From AP-15 sp963735445 (GTDB lineage: Bacteria; Pseudomonadota; Alphaproteobacteria; ATCC43930; CGMCC-115725), in NCBI GenBank assembly GCA_963735445.1, contig CAVTLC010000043.1:1-64000 (forward strand): a DNA stretch of 64,000 nucleotides, written 5' to 3'. The notes beneath the pieces were generated by a model. It made no database searches. It was not told where the DNA came from and saw only the letters and a list, made by a program, of their open reading frames with translations. The translations under genes and the position numbers were made by a program. Of this stretch, positions 43,740 through 53,174 are shown piece after piece. Position 1 is the stretch's first letter. Each line of letters begins with the position of its first letter.

Positions 43740-43800
43740 AAAACCAGTTCCCGCGGCCAAGCCTGAGCGGCCGGTCACGGTTTCGAAAGCGGGCCGTCTG
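43740..43800 (+). repeat. Dispersed intergenic repeat, copy F (weak)
   Basis: AAAACCAGTTCCCGCGGCCAA then GCCTGAGCGGCCGGTCACGG resembles the family core but diverges after it. From 43800 to 44028 nothing else is recognised. Confidence 0.4.
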
Positions 43801-44028
43801 TTGCCGGCTATAAAGCCGTGTGGGCTTTTGGGTGAGGCTCTGAGCCGGTCGCGACCGTGGGCGGAGAGCGAGCGGGGCGCCGCGGCTGGCGCCTGCCGTC
43901 CCGAGAGGCCGGGAACTGCGCGGCCCGGCGGGGAGCGTCATTGACAGTGCGGTTTGCCGGAAATAAGTCGTTTTCACGCTAATTCTGCCACGTCAACCCG
44001 CAAGCCAAGCGAAAGCGAATATGCAATC

Positions 44029-45594
44029 ATGGCAGACCACAATGATCCGAACGCGGTCAATTCGATCTTCTCCGACATCGATGTCAGCGCCGCTGATCTG
44101 TACGACATCTTTGGTTTCCCCTCTGCCGATCACACCGGCGGGGAAAAAGTTGTCATCGCGCTGACTTTCGCGGCGATGCCGCAAGCCGGCGTCTTCGACC
44201 CGGATATGCTGTACCGGCTCCGCGTCGCGGCAGATCGGCGATCGGTTCGACCGCCGCAGCAGGACCCTGCTCTTGACAGTCTGCTGGCGTATCTCGATGC
44301 GGTGAAGAACAACTATCTAAGCGTATTACGCTCGTCGGAGGTGCGGGTTGTCTTCGACCAGACCAATCGCGCGCACCTTCGCTTCATTAACTTTCCCGGC
44401 GGTGATTTCGTCGCGACGGCCGATACCAACCGCAGCTCCGAACTGGTGTCGCCTGGCGGACATGCGATCAAGGTTTATATCGGCGGCCGCGACGATGCTT
44501 TTTTCAATGATCTGACCGGCTTTTTCCGGTCCATTAATTACGCCCCGCAATTCTATCACGTGCCCCATACGATGCCGGAATTGCGGGAACTGAAGATCCC
44601 CAAGACCTTCCTCGAGTTGGAAGGTAACGATCTGTTCAACTACGATCCCAACTTTCCCCAATGGGGACATGGCGAGAAGAAGGACTTACCGGCGGGTCCG
44701 CTGACTTGGAACGGGACGCGGTTTAAAAAAGATCCGAACGGCAATTTTCGTTTCGTCTACACCGGCGAGGACGCGCGTGCCGGACTGAATTGCAACGCGA
44801 TCATTTTGGAACTGCCGCTCGCTTTTGTTACCGATCGTCCGGATGAGCAACGCATCGTCAACACCTGGGGCGAAAGCTGGGTGTTGAAAGCGGCGCACAA
44901 AATCGAGGCGATCCCCGACCATCCGTTGTGGATAGAGCACCCGCAAGCGTTCCTCGATGCGCTGACGCTCGACGACCAATTAAAGAAATACAAGCTCGTC
45001 GATACCGACGGTCAGGCCTTCGCCGATGCGGCACTGAGCGAGCGCGAGGACAACCGGCAGTTAGGGGCGAACAATTTCTGGCTGGCGCCGCATTTCATCC
45101 GGCGATTGGGCCATCTCGGCTGGGGCTTCGGACCGTCGATTACGGCGCTCGGTCTTGCCTGCGCATTTGACCATGACAACTCGCCCGTCTCGGTTCACCG
45201 GACCTACGCGACCGTGGTCGAGGCCTTCCCACGGGTTAAGAAGATCCTGTTTCAGGAACTCAACATGCCGGACGATTCGTGGAATCCAAAAGGTTTGCCG
45301 ATCCCGCTGCGCCGCGCGATCGATATCTTTATCCCCAACGTCAATTCGATCGACATGGACACGACCGGCACCTGGCCATTTGGCCGTCGACTGGAGGATC
45401 AGGTGGCGACGCGTTTTCTGTCCACCTTTCTCGATATGAGCGCCACCCTAAACGGCACAAAGTACCATGTTGACACGCTGAACGATCCAGCACTGTGGAA
45501 CGCCGCCCCGATCGAACCGAAAACGCCACCCAACCCTTTGAAGAATGACAAGCCATTTCTGCCGGATTTCCCCTATCTGGCTGATCCTTGGTAG
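44029..45594 (+). CDS. DUF4331 family protein
   Basis: 521 residues from ATG 44029, which begins ADHNDPNAVNSIFSDIDVSA. DUF4331 signature: the N-terminal HxDP-type motif (DHNDPNAVN), DLYDIFGFPS, and a long beta-rich body containing LNCNAIILELPL and TWGESW. The final part has RRAIDIFIPN and PDFPYLADPW. No signal peptide was seen with this start, although many homologues are exported. Upstream in-frame codons were rejected because they precede the conserved MADHNDP start. A TPR-like gene follows 8 bp after the stop, so the two are probably co-transcribed. Role unknown. Confidence 0.87.
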   Translation: MADHNDPNAVNSIFSDIDVSAADLYDIFGFPSADHTGGEKVVIALTFAAMPQAGVFDPDMLYRLRVAADRRSVRPPQQDPALDSLLAYLDAVKNNYLSVLRSSEVRVVFDQTNRAHLRFINFPGGDFVATADTNRSSELVSPGGHAIKVYIGGRDDAFFNDLTGFFRSINYAPQFYHVPHTMPELRELKIPKTFLELEGNDLFNYDPNFPQWGHGEKKDLPAGPLTWNGTRFKKDPNGNFRFVYTGEDARAGLNCNAIILELPLAFVTDRPDEQRIVNTWGESWVLKAAHKIEAIPDHPLWIEHPQAFLDALTLDDQLKKYKLVDTDGQAFADAALSEREDNRQLGANNFWLAPHFIRRLGHLGWGFGPSITALGLACAFDHDNSPVSVHRTYATVVEAFPRVKKILFQELNMPDDSWNPKGLPIPLRRAIDIFIPNVNSIDMDTTGTWPFGRRLEDQVATRFLSTFLDMSATLNGTKYHVDTLNDPALWNAAPIEPKTPPNPLKNDKPFLPDFPYLADPW

Positions 45595-45602
45595 TTCGCT
45601 CG

Positions 45603-46784
45603 ATGCCTACCCCGGCTGGCTGTGAAGCCGATCTTCGGGCAATCGACGAGGATATTGCTACGCTTGGCGGTACTGCCGCCCTCGATCCGCCCACTGACGC
45701 GTCGCGCGTGACGCGGTATGTTTACCGGCTCTATCAGAGAGCGTCGATCGCCGGTGATTTGACCGCGCTCATCACTGCCGAGCGCTCGATCGAGCGCGCG
45801 GCCCCGCTGCTGACTTATCCCGGCGATCTGTGCTTGTTGAAGGCTAACATTGCACTGAAACTGCACCGGCTCATCGACGCCGAAACGGCGCTGGAGGCAA
45901 TTCCATCGGTGTGCGACAGCGCCGAAGGCCGATTGATCCGTGCTGATCTCGATTTTCAGCGCGGGCGATATCGTCCGGCCAGAGAGGGTTACGCCTCGGC
46001 CGTCGATGCCGAGCGGTCTTGGGGCGCGCTCGCGCGGTTGGCCCATTTCGTCGGCCGGATGGGCGATCCGGCGCGCGCCGACCAGCTCTATGACGAGGCA
46101 CAGGACGAGCTGACTGCAAAACAGCTGCGGGCTTTTGCCTGGCTCGAGGTACAGCGTGGTTTTCTCGATTTCGCGCAAGGCAGGTTTGATCAAGCTGCTG
46201 CTCACTATCGGCGGGCCGACAAGGCCTATCCCGGATATTGGTTGACCGACGAACATATCGCCGAATTGCTCGCGGCCGAGGGCCGGTATGGGGAGGCAAG
46301 GGTGATCCTGATGCGGCTCGCGGCCGGCGGCTCGCGGCCCGATCTGGAGCAGGCGATCGCCGAAATCTGCGATCTGGCGGGTGAGAGCGAGGCGGCTAGC
46401 CACTGGTCACAAAGGGCGCTGAGAGGCTACCTCTGTTCGGTTGAACGAGGCGAGGTGCACTTCTGGCACCATCTCGCCGATTATTACACCGAAGTCGCGC
46501 GGGACGGACCGCAGGCCGTGGTCTGGGCGCGCAAGGACCTGCGACTACGCCAAAATTTTGCAACCGAGGCGACGCTTGCCGCGGCGCTCTACCGCGCCGG
46601 GCGTTTTGTCGAGGCGCGGCACTGGATCGATCAAGCGCTGGCCTCGGGTGTCGTCGATGCGCGCTTGTTTGATCTCGCTGGCCACATCCACATTGCCGCG
46701 GGCAGCGCCGCCACCGGAAAAAGCTTCCGTTATCGGGCAACCCGCCTCAACCCGCTGGCAGATCGTTTTCACCTACATCATTGA
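45603..46784 (+). CDS. TPR-repeat protein
   Basis: About 393 residues. Helix pairs with TPR-like spacing: GDLCLLKANIALKLHRLIDA, GRLIRADLDFQRGRYRPARE, LRAFAWLEVQRGFLDFAQGR, YWLTDEHIAELLAAEGRYGE and TLAAALYRAGRFVEARHWID. No signal peptide. Scaffold proteins of this type link partners, and the partner is presumably the DUF4331 protein encoded 8 bp upstream. ATG 45603 is chosen. A start at 45588 would overlap the previous gene by 7 bp. Confidence 0.8.
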   Translation: MPTPAGCEADLRAIDEDIATLGGTAALDPPTDASRVTRYVYRLYQRASIAGDLTALITAERSIERAAPLLTYPGDLCLLKANIALKLHRLIDAETALEAIPSVCDSAEGRLIRADLDFQRGRYRPAREGYASAVDAERSWGALARLAHFVGRMGDPARADQLYDEAQDELTAKQLRAFAWLEVQRGFLDFAQGRFDQAAAHYRRADKAYPGYWLTDEHIAELLAAEGRYGEARVILMRLAAGGSRPDLEQAIAEICDLAGESEAASHWSQRALRGYLCSVERGEVHFWHHLADYYTEVARDGPQAVVWARKDLRLRQNFATEATLAAALYRAGRFVEARHWIDQALASGVVDARLFDLAGHIHIAAGSAATGKSFRYRATRLNPLADRFHLHH

Positions 46785-46954
46785 TCGGCTGTTCCATGTT
46801 GACCAGGCCGATCCAAGCCGATGTTGCGACACCCCGAGAGTGCGATCCCCCTGCTTAAGGTGTCTCTACCAAAGGACCGTTCTCAACGGCCGGCTTTCGA
46901 GCTCGTCGGCAAGCTCTCTTTAGGCGGCATGAGGAGCGCTTCCCTCGACAGGGC

Positions 46955-47035
46955 TGAATGCCGGCTATGGGGTCAGAAAGGAGACCATCGCCGGGATGCA
47001 CGGGAATGAGCGAGATGCGCCGAGAGCGGTCCTTT
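46955..47035 (+). repeat. Dispersed intergenic repeat, copy G
   Basis: GGCTGAATGCCGGCTATGGG then GTCAGAAAGGAGACCATCGC and GGGAATGAGCGAGATGCGC. It is closest to copy B. The stretch 46785-46954 holds no gene. Confidence 0.65.
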
Positions 47036-47400
47036 GTACGCTGGCGAGCATGCCGTAAGGTTCGACCCGAAGCAACGACCGACCCAGGACAGAACGGTAA
47101 TGAGATAGCAGTGATGAGACGCCGCGATTTTCTCCCGGTCGCGGGTGCCGCCGCGATGCTATTGCCTCGGCTGGTCGGTGCGCAGTCGGGCCTTCCGATT
47201 GTCGGGTATCTCAGCAACCGCTCGCCGGCGGCCGAGACACGGCTGCGCAGCGGGTTCCTGAGGGGGTTGGAACAGGCGGGTTTCGTCGTCGGCCGGAATG
47301 TCGCGATCGAGTACCGTTTCGCCGACGGGCACCCCGATCGCGTGCCACCTTTCGCTGCCGAGCTGGTGCGGCTTCCGGTGGCCGTGCTGGTCGCTACATG

Positions 47401-49035
47401 AGTGTCTCGCCTGTCAAGCGTTAGAAGGCTCCGTAACAGTTCCTTTGGTCGATCAACACGACCGTTCCTTCGGCCCGACCCGATCTCGCCTCGAGCGGCG
47501 CGCGGAGCGGAGGTCAAGGCTGGCATAGCCAGCGCCGCAGGCGCCTTGGCCTTGACTGAGCGAGCACGATGCTATGCTGATCTCAGTCGGTCACCTCAGT
47601 TTCTCAGGACATGGACCTCGATCCGTGCCATGCGGCAGCACCGCATCCACTTACATCCGGTCGGCCATTGACTGGCCGGCACCATCATCCTCTGCACGAG
47701 AGGCACGAGATCCAGAAAAAACGGGACCCATCTACCGGGCGGCATTTATGCCCTGCGAACAGTCGGTCACACGTCTGTCCCGGAGATCGGGGGTTTGCGT
47801 TGGCCCCCGAATTCAAGCTTTGAGAATGGCGCCGGTCGGGATCACTCCGGTCTCGAGATATCGCCAGAGCGCAACCACAAGCTTTCGTGCCACAGCAACG
47901 ATCGTGATCTTCCGGATCCGGCCGTACAGCGTGCCGACCCGCTGGCGATACCACTGTGATAGCGCGCTTTCCGGCTGATGCCGCAACCAAAGCCAAGCCA
48001 GCTCAATCGCGGTTGCCCGCGCTCGCGGATTACCGGCTTTACTGACGCCCTGATCGCGCCGGCTCTCACCACTGTTGAACGGGGTCGGTGCGAGCCCGAC
48101 GTAGCTGCCGACCTCGCGGCGATTGACGAAGGATCGATAGAAGACCTCCCGCGTCAGCACAGTTGCGAAGATCGGGCCAACACCCCGGAGCTTGCGCAGG
48201 AGTTTGATTTTCGCCCCAGCGCCGCCGCTGGTTTGATCGTCTGTCTGCACATGCTCCCGCTCGTTTTCGATGGTACCGATCATCTCGACTACAAGCCGCA
48301 GTCGCTGCCACTCGCGAACAAGCTCAGCCGCGAGGTGCGGCGGGATTGGACGCCCATCTCCTGTGCGCAGCACTTTTAGCAGCTCGGGCCAGTCTGCTCG
48401 AAGCGGCCTGGCGTCTTTGACGCCCTGCGTGGCCAAGAGACCCTTGATCCGGTTGACGTGCGCTGTCCTGGCGGCAATCAGCCGTTCGCGCTCGCGGTGC
48501 TGACGCTTGGCATCCTCCTCGTCGACGGTCGGAACGCGGACCATGCTGCAGATCTTTTGCTCGCCGCGGGAATACGCCATCAGGACCCGCACCAAGGCGT
48601 CCGCGTCGAGCCGGTCGGTTTTGGCCCGCCGGGCGCGGCGACTGACATGAACACTGGCGGGATCGATCACGTAATTGATGATGCCGTGTCGCGTCAGCAG
48701 GCGATGCAGCCAAAAACCGTCCCGGCCAGCCTCATAGCAACAGATGATCTTTACCGTCGTTCGGATCGCATTGGCGGCTCGCATCCGCAACCGCTCGATC
48801 AAGGACAGCAGTCTTTCCGTGTCCCCGCCGTTCACTCGATGCTGACTGATCTTATTGGAAGACTGAATATGCGTCGCCACCACCCAAGTCTTCCTACTGA
48901 GCTCAAGCGCTACAAACAGCTCGATCTCAGAGCCCTCAGCAACAGTCGCGGCATGCAACAAGCTCGTATCCGGCATTGGTAGCTCCTTTCACTGGCGAAC
49001 GATCTCGCAGCATTGTGCCGAATCGTCGAAGCCAT
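47401..49035 (-). mobile_element. IS110-family insertion sequence
   Basis: The boundaries are set by where the interrupted gene's reading frame stops (VLVAT, 47400) and resumes (about 49036). The length is about 1,635 bp. The transposase gene is on the minus strand. The 5' side has only about 60 bp of non-coding DNA. The 3' side (47401-47812) has about 410 bp without a gene, the kind of region that in IS110/IS1111 elements encodes the bridge RNA. Ends lack obvious terminal inverted repeats, as is normal for IS110. Confidence 0.8.
47813..48976 (-). CDS. IS110-family transposase
   Basis: 387 residues, intact. N-terminal RuvC-like DEDD domain: IELFVALELSRKTWVVA, CYEAGRDGFWLHRLL, AKTDRLDADALVRVL. 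C-terminal transposase_20 part: LRGVGPIFATVLTREVF, GSYVGLAPTPFNSGESRRDQG and SKAGNPRARATAIELAWLWL with the catalytic-serine motif SKAGN. The first acidic position reads ALELS rather than the common GIDVS, as in this subgroup. It carries out recombination at bridge-RNA-guided sites. ATG at 48976 has an AGGAGCTACC upstream. Confidence 0.92.
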   Translation of the reverse strand: MPDTSLLHAATVAEGSEIELFVALELSRKTWVVATHIQSSNKISQHRVNGGDTERLLSLIERLRMRAANAIRTTVKIICCYEAGRDGFWLHRLLTRHGIINYVIDPASVHVSRRARRAKTDRLDADALVRVLMAYSRGEQKICSMVRVPTVDEEDAKRQHRERERLIAARTAHVNRIKGLLATQGVKDARPLRADWPELLKVLRTGDGRPIPPHLAAELVREWQRLRLVVEMIGTIENEREHVQTDDQTSGGAGAKIKLLRKLRGVGPIFATVLTREVFYRSFVNRREVGSYVGLAPTPFNSGESRRDQGVSKAGNPRARATAIELAWLWLRHQPESALSQWYRQRVGTLYGRIRKITIVAVARKLVVALWRYLETGVIPTGAILKA

Positions 49036-49844
49036 AGGATCTACCGGGGCAGATTCGGCGGTGGCGGCAAAGCAGGCGACATCGACGATCCCGATCGTGT
49101 TCGGGAGCGGCCCGGACCCGGTGCAGCTCGGCCTCGTCGCGAGCCTTAGCCGGCCGGGCGGCAACGCGACGGGTGCGCACGCCTTCTCGACCGAGGTAGG
49201 GGCGAAGCGCCTGGAGTTTCTGCGCGAGGTCCTCCCACAACCCGGGCTCATCGCGTTTCTCGTCGATCCGAGGGCGCCGGGGGCACCACCGCAAATCCGC
49301 GAGGTGGAAATGATCGCCAAGACGCTCGGGCAACCCATTCTGATGCTACACAGCGTCAGCGACGACGAAGTCGAGAAGGCGTTCGCGACGATGGCGGAAC
49401 GTCAGGCGCGCGGCCTTCTTTTTGGGCCGTCCATCTATTTCCAGGTGATCGCCGCCAAGCTCATCGCGCTCGCCGCCCGCTACCGCATCCCGGCCGCCTA
49501 CGAATGGCCCGAATTCGTCGCCGCCGGTGGGCTGATGAGCTACAGCACGAAAAGCGGCGAAGCCGCTTCGCTCATGGGCGATTATGTGGGGCGCATCCTG
49601 AAGGGGGCTGCTCCGGCCGATTTGCCGGTCGTGTGATCAATGCGCTTCGAACTCGTGATCAACCTGAAGACCGCAAGATCGCTCGGTCCGGCAATTCCGC
49701 AATCGATCCTCCAGCGTGCGGACGAAGTGATTGAATAAATTGGGCTCGAGGGTGGGGTGAAAGCCTCTTCCTCCACCCAACCTCCATCTGACGGAGCGGA
49801 TCAGCACCCGTGCCGCGAATGGGGCCGTTTCGTGGGCAGATTGA

Positions 49845-49975
49845 GCGATTGCTGGGGCGTGGGCTCAGCGCCCGCTATGTGATCAGACAGGGGACCTTCG
49901 CCGGGACGCAAAGCAACGGGCAAGATGCGCCGATTCCGGTCATTCACGAGCCGAGCCGGAAACAGTGACTCGGCC
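49845..49975 (+). repeat. Dispersed intergenic repeat, copy H
   Basis: GGGCTCAGCGCCCGCTATGT, GATCAGACAGGGGACCTTC and GCCGATTCCGGTCATTCACG follow the family layout of copies B, E and G. Confidence 0.6.
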
Positions 49976-50087
49976 ATAGCAGTCCTGCAGTGGCGCTACG
50001 CTGGTTGTCACAATCGACGTCCTGTGCTGGCCCGTGCCGATGAGGGTATGATCCGCTCGGAAAGCCGGTCCCGGACGAGGTCCGCAG

Positions 50088-52463
50088 ATGGGCGCGATGC
50101 CCGAGAGTACGTTGGTCGATCCAAAAGATCTTCTTATAGCCGATCTGCAACGGCAGATTGCCGAATGCAGAGCCGAGCGCGACCAGGCTCTGGAGCAGCA
50201 GACCGCGACGGCTGACGTGTTGCAGGTCATCAATTCCTCGCCCGGTGATCTCGCACCGGTGTTCGACGTAATCCTTGCAAAGGCACACAGCCTTTGCGGG
50301 GTCGAGATGGGCAGCTTGCAGCTCTACGACGGGGACACCATTCGCGCGGTCGCGGCACGGGGCATGTCTGCGGAATACACGGCCATATTGCGGCAGGGCC
50401 GACCAGCCTTGGTCGGTGAGTTGGCCCAGCTTACAAAAGGCAGACGCATCGTCCAGGTCATGGACATGTCCGAGCCTGGCAGGTCACCATTCGGATCGGC
50501 GGCGAGCCGTGAAGGTCTCCGTACTGTGCTGTTTGTACCTTTGCGCAAGGAAGGCCAACTATTAGGCCTGATCGCCGCTGCTCGCCGCGAGGTGCGTGCT
50601 TTTTCCGAAAAGGAAATAGCATTGCTGGAGAACTTCGCGGCGCAGGCAGTCATCGCGATGGAGAACGCGCGGCTCATGACCGAGACGCGCGAGGCGCTCG
50701 AACAGCAGACCGCCACCGCAGAGGTTTTGCAGATCATCAATTCGTCGGCGGGTGACCTGAGTCCGGTCTTTGAGGCAATGCTGGATAAAGCTATGCGCCT
50801 CTGCACGGCGGCTTTTGGGGGGTTATGGACGGCAGACGGCGATCATTTCAATGCGGTGGCATTGAGGGGTGTTCCTGCCATGTTCGCTGCGTTTCACGAC
50901 AAGCCGCTATCGCCTGTTCCTGGGACCGCAGCGTATCTCCTTGTCCAAGGCCAAAGCTGCATCCACATCGCTGATATTACGCAAGACGACGGGTATCGCG
51001 CTGGTAATCCGGCAAAGCGCTCGCTACACGATCTCGGTGGCGCACGAACCACCCTTTTTGTTAGCTTACGACAAGAGCAGCGGTTGCTTGGCTTTTTTCT
51101 AATCTATCGGCAGGAGGTTAGGCCGTTTTCTGAGAGGGAAATTGGCCTGCTCGAAAACTTCGGAGCACAAGCGGTTGTCGCTATGGAAAATGCGCGACTG
51201 CTCAACGAAATCCGCCAGCGTCAAGCCGAACTACGGGTCACCTTCGATAATATCGTTGATGGCGTCGCCATGTTTGACCTTGATCTGCGGCTGACTGCCT
51301 GGAACCGGAATTTCCAGCAACTGCTTCAGCTTCCCGAGGACTTGCTCAACGAGCGCCCTGCTTTCGACACGTATATTCGTTATCTCACCGAGAGAGGCGA
51401 ATTTGGTGAAACTGATCCTGAGACACAGATTGAGCGCTTGCGGGCGCGCCTCGGCGACCACTTCAGTTTCGAACGAACCCGGCCGGACGGCACCGTGATG
51501 GAGGTCCGGCACAACCCGATGCCGGACGGCGGCATTGTGCTAATCTTCTCGGAGATCACGGAGCGTAAGCGTTCGGAGGCCGAAATTAGAGCAGCGCGCG
51601 ATGCCGCCGAAGCCGCTTACCGCGACCTGAAGGCCGCACAGGCAAGCCTGATCCAGGCCGAAAAAATGGCCTCGTTGGGTCAGCTAACCGCTGGGATCGC
51701 GCACGAGATCAAGAACCCGCTCAATTTCGTTAATAACTTCGCTGGGCTGTCTGTCGAACTGCTGGACGAATTGAAAGAGGCGGCTGCGCTAGCCATTGAC
51801 TCACTGGACGAGGACAAGCGGGCCGAGATCGACGAAACGATCAACATGCTGACCAGCAATCTCGAAAAGATTACAGAGCACGGGGGACGAGCCGATGGGA
51901 TTGTCACGAGTATGCTGGAGCATTCACGCGGGGTATCGGGCGAGCGTCGTGCCGTCGACCTGAACAATCTGATCGAGGAAGCTCTAAATCTCGCCTACCA
52001 TGGTGCTCGTGCCCAAGATCAAAGCTTCAATGTCACACTGGAACGCGAGTATGACTCCACTATTGCTTCGATCGAACTCGTTCCCCAGGATATTACCCGC
52101 GTCTGTCTAAATCTGTTCGGAAACGCTTTTTACGCCGCCACCAAACGACAGAAAGAGGACGGCGATCCGACATTCAAGCCGACCCTGAAGGTCTCAACGC
52201 GAGATTTGGGCGAGACCGTCGAAATTTGCATACGCGACAACGGGGTCGGAATTCCCGACGAGATCACGGGCAAGCTCTTCCAACCGTTCTTCACGACCAA
52301 ACCGACCGGTGAGGGAACGGGGCTGGGCCTGTCTATCAGCTACGACATCGTGACCCAGGAGCATCGCGGGACAATTACTTTCGACAGCCGGGTCGGCGAA
52401 TTCACCGAATTCACCGTCCGATTGCCCCGCATCCAGATGGTGAGCGCAGAGGCTGCGTCATGA
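50088..52463 (+). CDS. GAF/PAS hybrid sensor histidine kinase
   Basis: 791 residues, no transmembrane segment, so a soluble cytoplasmic sensor. Two GAF domains follow coiled-coil linkers. The linkers are repeated nearly exactly (LEQQTATADVLQVINSS and LEQQTATAEVLQIINSS). Then come a PAS domain (VDGVAMFDLDLRLTAWNRNF), coiled coil, HisKA with phospho-acceptor His539 (GIAHEIKNPLNFV) and the HATPase N, G1 and G2 boxes (NLFGNAFYAATKRQ, DNGVGIP, GEGTGLGLSISYDI). It is followed 10 bp later by a stand-alone response regulator, its likely target. The signal is unknown. Confidence 0.92.
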   Translation: MGAMPESTLVDPKDLLIADLQRQIAECRAERDQALEQQTATADVLQVINSSPGDLAPVFDVILAKAHSLCGVEMGSLQLYDGDTIRAVAARGMSAEYTAILRQGRPALVGELAQLTKGRRIVQVMDMSEPGRSPFGSAASREGLRTVLFVPLRKEGQLLGLIAAARREVRAFSEKEIALLENFAAQAVIAMENARLMTETREALEQQTATAEVLQIINSSAGDLSPVFEAMLDKAMRLCTAAFGGLWTADGDHFNAVALRGVPAMFAAFHDKPLSPVPGTAAYLLVQGQSCIHIADITQDDGYRAGNPAKRSLHDLGGARTTLFVSLRQEQRLLGFFLIYRQEVRPFSEREIGLLENFGAQAVVAMENARLLNEIRQRQAELRVTFDNIVDGVAMFDLDLRLTAWNRNFQQLLQLPEDLLNERPAFDTYIRYLTERGEFGETDPETQIERLRARLGDHFSFERTRPDGTVMEVRHNPMPDGGIVLIFSEITERKRSEAEIRAARDAAEAAYRDLKAAQASLIQAEKMASLGQLTAGIAHEIKNPLNFVNNFAGLSVELLDELKEAAALAIDSLDEDKRAEIDETINMLTSNLEKITEHGGRADGIVTSMLEHSRGVSGERRAVDLNNLIEEALNLAYHGARAQDQSFNVTLEREYDSTIASIELVPQDITRVCLNLFGNAFYAATKRQKEDGDPTFKPTLKVSTRDLGETVEICIRDNGVGIPDEITGKLFQPFFTTKPTGEGTGLGLSISYDIVTQEHRGTITFDSRVGEFTEFTVRLPRIQMVSAEAAS

Positions 52464-52473
52464 GGTCAGTATT

Positions 52474-52848
52474 TTGGTCGTGGATGACGAGCCGGACGTG
52501 GCGGAACTATTCCGGCAGCGGTTTCGCAGGAAAACGCGGCAGGGAATCTATGTGATGTATTTCGCCGCCTCCGGTGCCGAGGCCTTAGACCGTCTGTCCA
52601 AGGCGATTGAGCCAGAGCTGATTGCGGTGCTTTCCGACATTAACATGCCGGGCATGGACGGCCTGGAACTGCTCGCCGAGATCAAGGCGCGGTTCCCCGG
52701 CTTGCCGGTGATGATGGTGACCGCTTATGGCGACGATGAGCGCCGTCGCCTCGCCGAGGAGTACGGCGCTGGCGAATTCATCACCAAGTCGGTGGATTTC
52801 GAGCTGCTGAAGGCGCACTTGCGGGAATTGCCCAACACGGCGGTTTGA
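52474..52848 (+). CDS. Single-domain response regulator
   Basis: 124 residues with only the receiver domain: acidic pair D4-D5 (VVDDEP), phospho-acceptor D55 (VLSDINMPGMDG), T in MMVTAY and K in FITKS. The TTG at 52474 is taken as the start because GAGG lies 7 bp upstream and no ATG is in frame. The ATG at 52460 is in another frame. It lies 10 bp after the kinase gene. With no output domain, it probably passes phosphate on or acts by protein contact. Confidence 0.87.
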   Translation: MVVDDEPDVAELFRQRFRRKTRQGIYVMYFAASGAEALDRLSKAIEPELIAVLSDINMPGMDGLELLAEIKARFPGLPVMMVTAYGDDERRRLAEEYGAGEFITKSVDFELLKAHLRELPNTAV

Positions 52849-52914
52849 GGCTCCAATCTTGAGCGATCGGCCGCTTTCTGGTCATTCGTGTGGCCTTGAG
52901 CCATGGCTGCACTG

Positions 52915-53010
52915 GGGCATTTTGACCAGTTCCCACCGACAAGCCTGAGCGTCGCTATCGGATCGGTCAGAGGACCTTCGCGGCACCGTACCCCATCGGC
53001 AGCAGGGCGC
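52915..53010 (+). repeat. Dispersed intergenic repeat, copy I (intron-free site)
   Basis: CACTGGGGCATTTTGACCAG then TTCCCACCGACAAGCCTGAG and CGGATCGGTCAGAGGACC. It holds the uninterrupted junction that in copy C is occupied by the group II intron. Confidence 0.8.
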
Positions 53011-53174
53011 CGTAACCAGCCGTTCGTTGCGGCTGGCGATCGGCCCGCCGCAATCGAAAAGCGGACGATCAGACCTCGTCGATCATTGGTCCTGGCGTAA
53101 ACGGCGGGCTGAATACTGGTCGAGCCCCAGGAGCGCCATCGGCGCTTGGGAGCATCTGCATTGAACATGCCCTC

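Larger units (their letters stand above)
47114..49738 (+). pseudogene. ABC transporter substrate-binding protein, split by an IS110-type element
   Basis: ATG 47114 begins a twin-arginine-like signal (MRRRDFLPVAGAAAMLLP) and the PF04392-type domain: PIVGYLSNRSPAAETRLR, GFVVGRNVAIEYRFADG, VAVLVAT. The IS element lies at about 47401-49035. The gene resumes STGADSAVAAKQATSTIPIV and VFGSGPDPVQLGLVASLSRP, through YRIPAAYEWPEF. Near the end an in-frame TGA (49634-49636) interrupts LPVV-SMRFELVINLKTARSL, and the family's normal end is RADEVIE, TAA at 49738. Without insertion and stop it would encode about 325 residues, the usual length. Confidence 0.88.
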
